From positions 23,377,397 to 23,441,396 of the forward strand of contig NC_034438.1 of assembly GCF_002078875.1 (NCBI RefSeq): DNA of 64,000 nucleotides, given 5' to 3'. Made by a program: the position numbers and the translations under genes. The notes beneath the pieces are model-generated. The model worked only from the letters and a program-made list of their open reading frames with translations. It made no database searches and was not told the origin of the DNA. This DNA is from Numida meleagris. Its lineage: Eukaryota; Chordata; Aves; Galliformes; Numididae. Below, piece by piece: positions 47,701 to 59,860 of the stretch; position 1 is the first letter of the stretch, and the number at the start of each line of letters is the position of its first letter.

Positions 47701-50700
47701 TTTCGATAATGCAGAAAGTGGCAAAACTGCTTCTGGCAAGGGCGTTTTTTGTTGTTGTTGTTGTTCCACTGTACCACATACTCCTTGCTTAGGTTAATGT
47801 GCTTCACTCCATTTGGTCAATGATATGCCTACAGAAAAAATGTTTTTTTCTCAGCTGCTTTCTACTCTGCTCTTCTCCGTGCTCTTTTTCTCTTGGCCAA
47901 GATCTGCCTGTCTTTCTCTGCAGTCTGTGAAGCAGTCAAACACTCAGCTAAGAAGATGCGGGAATGCATGCGTTTTGAAATTCTATGCTCCAGTACTCAG
48001 GTGGTCGCTACTATCCAGGTAGTAGCCTAGTAGCCACCAGCCACTGATCTTTATACCACTAAGTGCTGCCAGCTCCCGCCTCTTCAGTGGAACAAAGAAA
48101 TCCTATGGTGGATCTCTGTATCACAATATCTATCTGTTTTGCTCATCACAGATACATGCTTCTCAGAAGATAAAAAGACTTCATATTGAGAGATTGAGCA
48201 GTATCATAACACAGTGTTTACTAGCATTTCTCCCAATTGTTGCTATGATGTTCCACCATATCTTTCTCCACAACACCTCTCTGCTGTCTTCCCTTCTCAG
48301 GGGCCTATTGGTAAAGCAGTTCTGGCCCTACTGGCAAAACAGATTGGCAACCATTTTGATTACTTCAACATTTTTGTGTGTCTTGGCATTCAAAATGTCA
48401 CAGTTGATATTCCAAGCGCTGGATTTTGAATGCATGAAGTAAATGATAACTAAAACCCTACTCTTTTTAAAGAATCAAGCAGACGTTATCATTTATGTTG
48501 GCTTTTTCAAAGTGTTTCTTTTTACCATGCAGAAGTTTGGGTATGAATTTCCAGTGTGCCTTTAACTTCTTTTTATTATTGCATACTTTTCTCCAAGACT
48601 TCATGCTTGTCTTCAATTTTCATAATACGTTGAGCACATTCATCCATCTTTTCCTACCATTTTTTCTTCCAGAGTTATAAGAGCTGTAAGCACAGTTTTC
48701 AATGAAGCCTCAGTTCACTGCTCTGCTTCTGAAGGCGAGAGACTCCTCTGGTTAAGCTGCAAAGCGCAAGTGAAAGAGAAAAGCTGCTGTGAATGTGATG
48801 CTTCCAGCAGACATCTTACTGGAAATGTGACCTTTCCCAGTCTCTGGAAGTAAAAACCCCAGCAAGTGCTGGTGAGGCTGGTAGGGTGCTGCAGTATCTG
48901 GGCTTACCTCGTAATGGGATGACACAGTTGTGTTATTGAAAGGCCCATAATGTTTCCTCTGCTATGGAGTGAGAGGAGCTGTGTGGTGCTTGTCATTCTG
49001 AGCTTCATCTCAGCTGCAGTTACTGTTTTTTTCTGAAAAGCACTTGCTTGCTCTTGTGCACCTACACACCACTGCAGATTCATGTTTTCTCTGTGCTTTT
49101 CCTTGTAAGTAAGTGTTATTTGGACTGCATTCATGGTTGTTCAGGTGTGTGAAAGCCAAGCAGACCAAGGTGATACCATGACGAAACAAGGGCCCAACCA
49201 TGACAAAGAAAATAGGCAGCTCTGGGACAAACGGATTGGAAGTGTGAGAAAAACTGTCAAATAAAAGTGGCCACCAAACAAAACAAAATGAGAAATGAAA
49301 TGCCTTCACTGCCTTTTTTTCTTTTTTTTTTTTCTTTTTAAATAGTATATGTTGTTGAGATCTGTTGTTTAGATGTACTTAGGACCTTCTGTTTATCTCA
49401 TATGATTCAGCCCTTGCTGCTGGAAGGGAGAGTTTCTCCTTTTGAATTTACAATCAATATGGTAAGTGTATAAATATCTGCATATACTTGGGCTTTGTGT
49501 GTATGTGTGTGTGTGTGTTCTAATATAAACAGTGTTTTTATGAAATTTAAATAAAAACTTTCATGTCTTATGCATGTGATATTGGTCTTCTAACATTGTC
49601 ATTTCCACTGCATCATCTCACAGTAACATTTTTTTGCTGAAGGGTATATAGAATATATAGGTAGGGGAAGTATGTTGGTTTTTCCTTTTTTGTTTGTTTA
49701 GTTGGTTGGTCTGGATTTGTTGGTTTGGTTTGGTTTTATCCCTGGTGTGGAAGATCAGTTCCAGAAGAGGGTGAAGGTCCTCTCTTAAGGACACACATTT
49801 CTCACACCGGATGAATTTCAGTTTCGGAACTGAGAAGGCTTTGACCAACCTGCGACCTTGTCTATATACTTTTTGAATCCACTTTCTGTTCATTTCTTAC
49901 TTAAAAAGCAAACATAACCATGCAGACTTTAGTTTTGTCTTTTCTTGGGGAGGACTATTCTTCTGGAAGCTCAACATGGGAAACTGCTCTTGGGCTGCAT
50001 GTGATTTAGTATCCATTTCTGTCTCATGTAATTGACAGCTTTGAACGTTTTGTGAATGTGAGCCATGATTTTTGGCCCACTGCTAATATTTTTACTATTA
50101 TTCAAGTACTAAAGGCAACCTGTGAATGCCAAGGAAAGGTCTGTGTTTATTTCCTGACCCTGGTGACATGAAAACGTCTTATCTTACTTAAGAAAAGTCC
50201 ATATTCAAATTCAAACTAAATGTGGTTTCTTTCAGATTGCAGCTGTAATATCACTCTCCTAATTTTGTTGTGTTTGTTTCACTTATTTTTTTTAAAAAAG
50301 CTATGTTTTCTTTAGTGAAGTATTCTGACTGTATGCCCTGATATTTATTTTTAATGAGATGCACCTCTGTTCTTTCACTGCTTACTAACACTTTAATTTG
50401 AGAGGCAGTTTCACTAGCCCTGCAAATATCCAATGTTCTTTGCAAAGTCAAGTCCATTTCCTGCAATAACCTTGCTCTGACCTGTTATCAGTTATACCAC
50501 AAATTATTCAGTCTCTAATTGGTTCATCTTTTAACTACAAATTCACATGACTTAGCTTTATTACATAGCTCCGTGACAAGCTTCTGTGGATCAAACTAGT
50601 CCCACATTTTTAAGGAACTTCCCATAGCAGCCCACAGTTCCCTTTGTTTTGCTGTTGGAATATATTCTTATCATAATCTGTATTATTTTTTCAGACATAC

Positions 50701-51200
50701 TGCTGTCGTTGCTGAAGGTCTCAGGTGTGTTCTGGACCTCATTGTGTGGAACTCTGTTCAAAACCATGAAATAACTACTTGCCTGTCTTAGCTGACATGT
50801 TTTTAGTATTGACAGCATGAGATACAAGAGCATGGAGCATTTTCCCCATTCCAGTCCTTGTGCTCTGTTTTCTTGGAAAATTGGAAGGTGCTGTAGATTC
50901 CTACTCCTTTCCTAACAAAACATAGCGATGAAGCTTTATTGGTACCAACCAAAATATAGTTTAATTCTTTAACAAGCAACAAACATGCAGAGCCAACATG
51001 GATGGTAAAGGTTTGTTGCTGCATTTCATACCCCGTACACTTTCAACATGAGACAAAGTCCCAGCGCCCATTTTTAGTACAGAATCAACATGAAAAGCAG
51101 ACAAAAGTCCGACAGAACAGGACTTTCAAGATTGCTCAGGACCCAGGCCAGCACTGAAACATAATCATTGCAATGGAGGCTGCAGAAAATTGCAGCTGCT
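44781..51200. other. Intergenic, no gene or transposon recognised
   Basis: Unique sequence of mixed composition. Open frames at 44891-45364 (minus, 157 codons), 45754-46056 (minus) and 47394-47807 (minus, 137 codons) are the longest. None has a recognisable domain, and none has paired splice sites or poly(A) evidence. Small simple repeats are a TTG run near 47749-47766, a T/C run near 49312-49340 and a GT run at 49495. Confidence 0.5.
49495..49519. repeat. (GT)n microsatellite
   Basis: About twelve GT dinucleotides interrupted once by AT. Confidence 0.8.
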
Positions 51201-51959
51201 CTGCTGGGAAGTACTTGCCTCTCTCTATTCCACAGTCTCCATAGAGAATTTCCTTAATTAAAATAAGGAAAAAGAAGATTTGTTCTATTTATCCATGCAG
51301 GCCATTATGCTATCTGCCCTGCTGATGATTTGTGTGTTAGTACGGTTCCTACCCTTTATTCAGATGCATGGCCAGGTCTCCAGCAAGTGCTCGTGGATGT
51401 ATCACAAAAAGGGGAAAGAGTCTTTTCCTTGATGCAGCCACCACCTAAAACAATGCTTGAAGGAGAAAAGCTATTCAGCAAGCCCTAGCATCCATTCATA
51501 TTGCTTAGAGCTTGTTGTGCTGCAGTCTCTCATCTCTCCATTAATTAATGGTGAAAATACATATAACTAGGAAAACAGCAAACGTAAGCGGGGAATTAAT
51601 TTATTTTTCATAAATAGGGAATGCCTCATCAGTGGAAAAGCAAAAGCTTGAAGTGTCTCTTCATGTTCCAATTTTTTGTTCTGAAGCTGCCTGTTTGGTT
51701 GCTTTTCTCATCTCTTCTATTTAAACCAAACAACAACCAATTTATTATGACATAAAAAAAATATTGTGGCTAAGGGAGAAAGTACTTTTGAGAGAGATTC
51801 AAGTTCAACAGACGGAAAGGAGGGAGGAAAGAAACTGGGACTACACCAGTCTAATTGATTTTGTTATAGAACAAATGTTGCTGAAGCCAAAGAGCAGCAA
51901 AATACACTCACCTTTATTGTAAGCATTTGAAGCTGTGCTAAATGGAAGGGAAAAAAAAT

Positions 51960-52450
51960 CTGCTCTTTGCTCATGGCACAGGGCATTTATTGGAAAATAA
52001 AAATAATTAGTTGTGGAAACAACAATTGAATTGTGCAAAGTGTTTTGCCAGGATTCCAGGAATGGCGGCTTTAATGAGGCCCTACACTTCACAAACACTA
52101 AAATGGTTCTTAAATGGGGTTTAATAGGATATTTTCACTTTCTTTCTGCTCTTTGTTCACAAATGCATGGGTACCCCAGAGTGCACACATTTAATTTAAG
52201 CAAGTTTTCACAAATTCATCTTCTATACCTCATGAGCATACTACTAAACATGCAACTCCCTATCAAATCCTCACGTAAAAAAACCTGTAGCCTTCAAATA
52301 AAATCAGAAGCCTATTTTCTACTTGTGCTCTGCATTATAAAAAAGATTTTAATTAGTCAAGATGAACTGTTCCCATTGCCCATGAAATGCTACTGGAATT
52401 TTAATTTCTCAACCACACCTAACAGTAATTAACTTGGGGGAAACAATGCT
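51960..52450. promoter_or_regulatory. CNE-like candidate regulatory stretch
   Basis: Unique sequence with several homeodomain-type TAAT/ATTA words (AAAATAATTAGTTGTGG, CAACAATTGAATTGTG, TTTTAATTAGTCAAGATG) and long spans without repeats. A + strand frame (52013-52432, 139 codons) overlaps a minus frame. Neither resembles a protein. Conservation was not tested. Confidence 0.25.
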
Positions 52451-54139
52451 TAACAAGTCACTGTTGACTGGAGTTGGGAATATGACCTGCCACCATAAAG
52501 TAACTATCTGATAGGCTTTATACTTTCGGTTGAGGGTAATGTTTTAATTTTAAAGGCATATCCCTTGACAAAGAGGGACAAATGCAGCTGCAACTGGATC
52601 TTAGGAATTTTTTGGAATTCAATTTTTTTCCTGCTTCACTTTTCTTCAAAGACAACTTGGCAGACCCAAAGCACAGAAGGATGGTCACCTCAATAGGTAT
52701 CAAAAAAATGAAATATGCTATTAGAAGAAGTGCTGTTGTAATCCTGCTAGTGCTAGACTAATGACCCCTAACATTTCAGGTCTTGTCAATTTTATACACA
52801 TAAGTGAGAATGAACAAAGAATAACCTCTGTTACATTTCAGCCTCTCAATCTCCTGCTCAAAAAGCATAAAGAATCTTTTCTAATACCTGAAAACACAGT
52901 CAACGAAGAGCAATTCATGTTGGGGTGGGGTTTTGTCTTATTTGTTCATGTTTTGGTCTACAACTTTACTGGTTGATTTGGTCTATCCAAAAAAAAGAGA
53001 TGAGTATAAAATGACCCCAGAACAATTTCATGGGCTAACTTCTGGAATGGATTACTCTGAACTGAAATCTGAAAGAATATTCACTTAATTGTTTAGATTT
53101 TTTCAATAAATACATGTCAGTGTGCATATGTGTTTGAATTAGCATTCTTTTGTGGCCAATTTTAGAATATTTTATTCTTCCAGTATTGTCTTTTTTTTCT
53201 TTTTGTCTTTTACTGTTTGCATAGCAGAATGCATTCTTCCTGCCAGCTGTCTTCTACCTGCTTGCTTCAATATTGTGGGTTTTTTTCACCTCTTTCTAGC
53301 ATTGCTAGAGTACTTCTGCTTGGTAGCACATGAGAACACAAACCCAGGAGAATATACCATTTATTGTTCCAGATTTCCTCAATGTTAAAATTGCAAACAA
53401 GGGCTGAAATTCTCCATGGTGCAAATGGGGAGCTGCAAAGAAGTTGAGTTGCTCCCAGACCTCTAGCAGCCTCTGTTACTATCAGCTCCACAGCTTGATG
53501 GCCTTCTCATTTGGAGTATTGTTTCAGTTTCCCTTGAAGCAACTGTCCACTCTGTAAGGAACAATTATCACACAGCATAGCAATTTAGACAAAAGACTGA
53601 ATGGACATGAAGACAGGGTGACTGAACAGAAAGTGGCGTCCTTCATTTCAGAGCTGAAGTCCATTCAGGGTGCCTAAATGGTTGCAGTCTGTTCTGCTTG
53701 CTTGTGGATAGAAATAGGAATTTGATCATGAAGGTTTTAAAAATTTTAAACTGAAGGACTGGTAAAGGCCAAACATTTAACATTCTGTGTGTAGATTCTC
53801 AAACTGACTCGTCTGATGTTTACAAGAATATTTTTCTTTGCTTAGCATACAGTCTGCATCTTGAAAGGATGGATTTAACTATCCTAGGAAGTGTTAAATC
53901 TACTTGAAGTTAGGAATCAATCTGTACTCTCATGAGTATATCTAGTAGGATCATAACTTACAAAGTCTTCCCAGGTATCTTGGCAGCACTTCAAGCAGGG
54001 GAGAGATGCTCTGAACTTTGCAGCCGTTTTAGTCATCCTCACAGTGAAATCAACACTAACAACTGCAGAAGGAAGAACTTCCAACATTGGGTTGTCCAGC
54101 AGGTAATCCGTTACAGGCCAAACAGGAAATGAAGATTTA

Positions 54140-54143
54140 ATAA

Positions 54144-54182
<39 letters not shown>

Positions 54183-54185
54183 ATA
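54140..54185. repeat. (AAAT)n microsatellite
   Basis: About eleven uninterrupted AAAT tetranucleotide units. It makes the Ile/Phe/Leu/Tyr periodic peptide in the shadow minus frame. Confidence 0.95.
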
Positions 54186-54952
54186 TCCATTTTCTGTCCA
54201 TTTAGTCTCCTTATTATCTTTGACTTTGATCATATAAAAGTTGTACAAACACCTGAACCCAAATTGTTATGGAAAGTATTATATAAGTGAAGTATCTGAG
54301 TAATAGATGGAGCAAACATGAAAATCCAGCCCGAGTGCTACATTCACTTAAATTTGGCTGTCATGAAATCCTATATAAAAAGCTGTTTAGTCACTAAAAG
54401 GGAAGTGAACCAAAAGGAAACTACATTCTTTTATTTTAGAGCCAATCCATGAAACAGTTACATTCTTCAATGTACTGTCTAACGGAAATTTTTTGGGGTC
54501 CTGGTACAATTTTGTAAGTAAGTGTGTCATTGATAGCAATAATCCTACAGAAAAAAAAAAAAAAAAATTGAGTATCTAGCCAAAAAAGCATATACCCATG
54601 TTGCAAAAGTAAATAAACTGTTAGAATGGTGTTGCTATTCTAATGGAGAAGGGAGATTAAGAGCCTCATTTCAAATGAGGGGAAAAATCATCGCATTACT
54701 TTTATTGTTCATCTGGTCTAAATCCAGATCAACTGATCAAATGTCAGTCAGGACAGCATATGTCTTGTTCACTTATTCACTTAGAATCCAAGAAGGGTGA
54801 AAACACATAACTGGTTCCCTAACAAGATCACACCTTTACTTGTATTACTGAAGCCATGAATGAAATCTGAATGCTCCATTACTCAACAAATAAATATCTG
54901 TTGCTCTCCAAACATCATTTATGGTGAAAATAAGTTAGGAGTTGAGGTTTGG

Positions 54953-54970
54953 GTTTAAACATGTTTAAAC
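54953..54970. promoter_or_regulatory. Perfect palindrome of two GTTTAAAC boxes
   Basis: GTTTAAACATGTTTAAAC reads the same on both strands over 18 bases. Each half contains a GTTTAAAC word, a forkhead-like site, with a central CATG. It may be a paired binding site or chance in AT-rich DNA. Confidence 0.3.
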
Positions 54971-55749
54971 TATGTCAGAAAAACATCCAGTTTGTATGCA
55001 GGTGTATTTTTAACATCATTTGGAAACTGGAAAGCTGCATAGCAAATGACTGACAAACCAACACAATAAGCAGCTGCCAAAACATGTTGCCCATTATGAC
55101 ATCAGTATTCCAATGTAGTAACAAGATTTGGAATTAAAATTATGTTTGCTTTCATTGTAGATCTGGAATAAACTGAGAAGTCTGTAACACCGTATTGTCT
55201 CTCTCTAGAGCAGCACACACAGTACTCAGAGCAAACAGGGAGTAGAAAAAAATCGTATTTGTCACATACATTGTATATTATATTTATCATATATATTTCA
55301 TAATTATAAAATTAGAAATGAGAGAAACTGGGCTAAAAAAAGATGCCTTATGTGGGGAATAAATGTATAACTTACTGATTATTCTTCAGAGGAAAAAGCC
55401 ACAATTTTATACAGAAGGAGCTAAAGTTTTTATTTGTGTTTTTTTTTTTCACTAAAACACTAAAATTCTAAGCATATAATGCATATTCCACCTTCTATCT
55501 GTTAATGTACCAAACATTGTGATGAACACACTGTATATGTTTTATGACATGGGCTTAGGGTCCAGATGAAAACTTTGAGATTTACATTTCTATCCTGCAT
55601 TGACCTTTTGGCTTCACTCCTTAATTAAGCAAGGCATGGTAAAGGAAGAGATTATTATGAGGTGGCTGGGTCCCCAGGGTGTTATGAGGTACCAGACACA
55701 GTTAAGCTATCTCAAGACAACCATGTTCTCGAGAGTTACTTTATTGCTA

Positions 55750-55911
55750 TTATAAAAAATCTTTATTATGGGGAAAAATATGTATTTTTATGCTAGAAGA
55801 AGATGAAGATGACAGTTTAGGATGTTGAGCAGTACTTTCAGCTGAGCTTTGTGCCCGCAGAGACTGTAAAACATCGAAGACTGGGCGGCCTTTCATTGGC
55901 TCCTTTGGATC
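55750..55911 (-). other. Possible terminal exon of an unrecognised minus-strand gene
   Basis: On the minus strand a CCCCTTTAG acceptor-like site is followed by 53 open codons (starting DPKEPMKGRPVFDVLQSLRA, with a serine run SSSSSSS near residue 34) and a TAA at 55752-55750. AATAAA hexamers lie on the minus strand at 55767-55762 (inside the frame) and 55745-55740 (just past the stop). The first two thirds read like a real protein, while the last dozen residues look like read-through of AT-rich DNA. I recognise no family. A frame of this length arises easily by chance, and no matching donor was found, so this is weak. Confidence 0.25.
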
Positions 55912-57169
55912 CTAAAGGGGTAGATTAATCTTCGTAAAATTCATAGTTGGAACATTGTACCATTAACTGGCACTTTCAAGTTATCAAGATACTTTATGAA
56001 ACTGAAAAAGTCCTATTACACTTGCTAAAAAGGCAACTTTGGGGGTGTGGCTCTCATGAAACCATTTCATCTCTGGAGTATTAGATACTTTCCAATGTGC
56101 CCCATGCTTGATAAAGCCCCATGATGTAGCTCTTCATCTTATAACCTCTATCAATTTCCTCTCTGTTAATTATACCCCATCTAAGAACCCAATCATACAG
56201 CATGCTGAGCTTCCTCAATTTTCTCTTTTTCTTAGTTGAAATTGAGAGCATATTTAAGTCCTTAAGGGACCAGGCCTTAACTCCTCATTTTTTAAGTCAA
56301 ACTTCTGTTTTTCAAGCATGATATCTTCTTAACCTCCGTGATAAATATGTGATGAATGCATAGAAGATGGTAACTTCTTGGTATCTGATGGGAGTGAAAA
56401 TAGACGGTTCTTGCAGGTTTTAAGCCTTCCGCAGTGTCCCCCAGGTCAAAGCATTTGTGTATCTACTCCCCTCACTGCTGCCCAAAACCAGTGGTGTCAG
56501 AAAACACGCATATATTTTCAGAGCTTACAATGTAGTCCAACTTTAAAGAGCTGTTCCAGCAATGCACTGATTACTTTCATGGACCCAGACACTTGAGGTG
56601 CTGCTTGTAATAAAACAGTATGTGTGCCCCACAGACCAAAGAAAGATACAGAACAGGCATATGTCTTTAAGACTAGATATGTACTACGTGAGAACACATT
56701 GATTTATGCTCACCACTGTTCTGAGGCTGGCTTAGAGATATTTGATTTACAATGGATAGATTGCCTCCTGTTAAATAAAGTCCTGGGTCATTGTTCATAA
56801 GCCTGAACTACACACAGCAATCTCAGTGCATTGCCAAAATATTACAGTGGAGTTCATAATGCCTTATTAAGCTCTGTAGTTCAAAGATTAATAGCTGAAA
56901 GAAGAAAAACCTTTGTGCAAACATCTAACAGGCTTCTTAAGCCAATGACAATCATACTGGAAAAGTAATCGAGAACTCTGTCAAGAAGCTGGAATAAAAG
57001 TGGCATGACCTGGCCAGAAAGAGCTCCAGCCGCCGCAGTCCCTGTGCCCAGAGGGATAACGCCTTAGCCTTCAGGGAGATGGGTAGGCCATCCTCCAGGA
57101 TAATTGCCCCATTTGCCAGGCATCCCTAATACACACTAAGGGTCGTGAGGAACAACAAACCAACTCTAG
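55912..57169. other. Stretch between candidate exon and CpG island
   Basis: AT-rich until about 56980, then rising GC toward the island. If a minus-strand transcript joins the island to the candidate exon at 55911, this would be its intron. I saw no repeat or convincing exon. The + frame at 56378-56596 has no support. Confidence 0.4.
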
Positions 57170-57330
57170 CTCTAGGCGTGACGTTGTGACGTTCCGGACG
57201 CTCCGGGACGCACGGGCCCCTCCCAGGGGAGCCCGGCTGGGAGCGGTGGCGGCGCCGCAGCAGGTGGCGCTGCTCCCCTCCTCCAGCCGCGCAGCGCCGC
57301 GCTGCGGGAAGCGCCATCTTTGGGACGAGA
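57170..57330. promoter_or_regulatory. CpG island promoter candidate
   Basis: More than 20 CpG dinucleotides in about 150 bases, in a window where CpG is otherwise scarce. The left edge has two CRE-like half-sites (TGACGTTGTGACGTTCC, 57179-57195). The right edge has a YY1-like word, GCGCCATCTTT on the + strand, which is AAAGATGGCGC on the minus strand. In many promoters YY1 in that sense lies just after the start site, so minus-strand transcription from about 57,325 leftward is favoured, though such islands often fire both ways. No TBCA first-exon coding sequence follows on the + strand. Confidence 0.55.
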
Positions 57331-57651
57331 CATAAAACCGAGGCCTTGACCAGTTGCAGTTATTAAAGGTCCCATTGCACTTTCCACAAGATTAACTGTG
57401 TTAACCTCAGTGTCCTGGCTGATTGCATTCTGTCTTCCTAAATTCCCTCTGTAGTTTCCACTGGACAAGTTAATCTGCACTTCCTGTTTTAGGCGGCTGT
57501 GCAACTGCTCAGTGTTGGGTCCAACAGTTGCTGCTTCATCCTGGGGCAGCCGTGCCTCCATGCGTGGGTGGTGAATGGGGTATGGCTGCACGAGTGCCTC
57601 ATGGAGGGTAGAGAAGGTCAGCGTGGTTTTACCTAGTGCTTCCAACCGCAT
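57172..57651 (-). CDS. Unrecognised open frame through the CpG island
   Basis: From an ATG at 57651 the minus strand stays open for 159 codons to a TAG at 57174-57172. The first two thirds (starting MRLEALGKTTLTFSTLHEAL, later GNYRGNLGRQNAISQDTEVN, then VNLVESAMGPLITATGQGL) have balanced, protein-like composition. The last 50 residues are Ala/Pro/Gly/Arg-rich because they cross the CpG island. The frame is open about 20 codons before the ATG and closed by a TGA beyond. I recognise no domain, signal peptide or membrane segment. It could be a lineage-specific protein, an exon of a longer gene, a decayed retrocopy, or a chance frame in stop-poor DNA. No strong GTRAGT donor lies at its 3' side. 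Confidence 0.3.
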   Translation of the reverse strand: MRLEALGKTTLTFSTLHEALVQPYPIHHPRMEARLPQDEAATVGPNTEQLHSRLKQEVQINLSSGNYRGNLGRQNAISQDTEVNTVNLVESAMGPLITATGQGLGFMSRPKDGASRSAALRGWRRGAAPPAAAPPPLPAGLPWEGPVRPGASGTSQRHA

Positions 57652-58840
57652 GGCAGAGTGTGGAGGAGGAATGCGCTCTTCACAGTATGCTGGGAATTGC
57701 CATGCTGCCAAGGGATGTCAGCAATGATGTGCCAGGGCAGTCTTGCTGAGACACGTAGCTCCATCTGCCTTAAGGGCCCCCCCTGGAGTAGGTGGCTGAG
57801 GCTGAGGCTGGCCACCCCTCTGCAGCCCTTTCGCTTGACCCAACCCAGTCCTACATTTTCAGTTATGTACTAGAAAGACAGAGCGAAAGCATATAGTAGT
57901 TTTTGGCATGTTTCTAGCTAAGACCCAATTGGTGGTTTTAAACTGGGGCCCAATTCTGAAATTCCCTTCTCCTGTGAGGATCCCTTCCTAAGGCAGGTGG
58001 GAGTGAAGCAGGTGAGGTAAGGGGTGCTCTTACAAGGAAGATGTGCAGCAAGATGACACGCTGCGTGGATCAGCGTGGGTAACGTGGTTTCTGCTTGGGT
58101 CTTGGTTTTGAGGTTTGGCAGCTACACTTGAGTTTGGGAAATTACATTTTTTCTACCTTTAATTCTGTTTCAGTTGGATACTTCCTTTGTCACTTCATAT
58201 CCCAAACTATTGTGTTTTATTGCTGGAAAATGTGTGTTTCATTTCAGTGATTGGGGATTACACACACATGCCATTGAGTGTAATGCAAGGACATTATGTG
58301 AATGTAAGGAATTATTATTTTTCTGCTTACCTAGAGAAAATAAAAGTGATTATTAACATCTTAATAACTAGATGGGGAGTAATATTAGTATTTGAACTCC
58401 ATGAGAAGCCTGAAATATAGTATGGAAATAATGTGGCTGGGTGATCAGGTATTTAAAATGAGCCAGGTGTCAAGGTAGGAAACCTGCAATTATCATGGAA
58501 TAAAAGCAAGTTGCTAAAAAATAAGGCACATTCGGTTGCCTGGTTTATACTACATGGCATTTCCACTGAAGATTGTAATTCCTTTTTCTCTGTTCCATTC
58601 CCCTTGTAGAGAGTGTCCCCTTGGGAAGCGGGGCCCAAGAGCCCTTTCTAGGATGGGACAGGATATTACAGCTTGGTTTGTGCACCAGCATCCTTAATAT
58701 TTCCTTCCTTTCAGAAGCAAATAGAGCGTACCCTTATCTGAATGCTAATTTCCTAGTTAAAACCCTCCCTTGCTGACAAGGGACTGAAAGAGTTTTAAAT
58801 CACAGATGTAGAGTATCAAATGCAATAATGCTCTTGCAAT
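57652..58840. other. Right flank of CpG island, no gene supported
   Basis: GC-moderate up to about 58100, then AT-rich. Frames on the minus strand (57815-57633) and plus strand (57658-57873) overlap the unrecognised open frame and are treated as shadows. No repeat recognised. Confidence 0.4.
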
Positions 58841-59060
58841 AGTGCATTGAAGCCTCAATTAATTAACCCTTGGGCTAAGTAGGCAGGTACATGGTGGTGG
58901 CCACAGGCGGTGGATGGATGAGATTTAAATGGGCATCTCATTTCCTCAGCACGGAACATGCCGTTTGGTTCAGAAAGGAGTCATTTTACACACTCGCCTC
59001 ATTTACGCTCAGCTTTAATCCCTTTAATTCCACCTGAGATCCAAGCAAGAATGGGAAAAG
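58840..59060. promoter_or_regulatory. CNE-like candidate enhancer
   Basis: Unique sequence with CCTCAATTAATTAACCCTTG (a nested homeodomain palindrome), GAGATTTAAATGGGCATCTC (an imperfect dyad), and CTCAGCTTTAATCCCTTTAATTCC. No repeats or coding frame. Resembles conserved developmental non-coding DNA by eye. Conservation was not tested. Confidence 0.3.
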
Positions 59061-59550
59061 AGAGCGAGGTGCAAAAGGCTACAGACCCAGGCTTTGTTTA
59101 CATATCCTTCCCTGGGGAACCCCCAGCAGAGCCAGGGCTTCTGGCCTTTTCGTCGTGCTGCGGGCATCCAAAGCAGTTGTCATATGGAAATGGTTAAACA
59201 GAGATTATAGGGAGCTCTTCACAGCAATCCACCCCATTTAGAGCTTGGGAAGAAAGAGGGAGGGAGAGGAGGCTGAGAAAAGGGACTGCGCTTTGCCCCA
59301 CTGGCTGTGGGGTGTGGCAGGGCGCAGTGACTGTGGGCCAATTTGCAGAAGCTGCGGGGTGTGGACCTCCTGTGACACCATGACAACAGCTGCCGCTTTC
59401 CCCTCAATGTCCCATCTGGGTTTGTGTTCATGTGTGATGTAAATCATGTTCCGCGGCTGATGTAAGCCTCTGACATCCCTCTGGCTGGCTGTTACGTATG
59501 AAATGCAAATGCTTCCCTGACACATCTCACGGGTAGTGGACTAACGCCAC
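59061..59550. other. GC-richer intergenic stretch
   Basis: Higher GC, with overlapping short frames on both strands at 59219-59525 and no protein-like pattern. An AG-rich run lies near 59245-59283. It sits between two candidate conserved blocks and may be part of one larger block. Confidence 0.35.
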
Positions 59551-59860
59551 AGAAATAAAAAAATTCCCTAATGTTTCCTCTGAATCACTTAAAAGCTTCT
59601 GATCAGGCTGTGCTTCTCTTTTGTGCTTGCTTTCTGTGGCTTTTTTAATATGGTGATCTGCTGGCAGGAACTTGTGCCAAAATTTTAAGCAAATGTTGCA
59701 GAATATTTATGAATAATGAATTTTGAATTTGTTAGTTATTGCACAGGAAATCTGATATCTCAGCATGGTGCTGCTTCAATCAAGGATATGCAGATGTGTG
59801 ACTACGTAACCAGTTAACCCTGCTAGGATTTAAAATACCAGGTACTTGCAACAAACTTCA
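59551..59860. promoter_or_regulatory. CNE-like candidate enhancer
   Basis: AT-rich but word-rich: TATTTATGAATAATGAATTT, TTGTTAGTTATTGCACAGG, GACTACGTAACCAGTTAACC (with TACGTA and GTTAAC palindromes) and TGATCTGCTGGCAGGAAC. No transposon features. Regulatory role is inferred from appearance only. Confidence 0.25.

Larger units (their letters stand above)
52451..55740. other. Intergenic, AT-rich, no gene seen
   Basis: Mostly AT-rich. Contains an AAAT microsatellite, an A17 run at 54551-54567 and a perfect 18-base palindrome at 54953. No coding or transposon signature was recognised. Confidence 0.55.

Noticed and set aside
47394..47807. 137-codon minus frame
   Set aside because: Contains an Asn run from a TTG microsatellite and overlaps a plus-strand frame. 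No domain seen.
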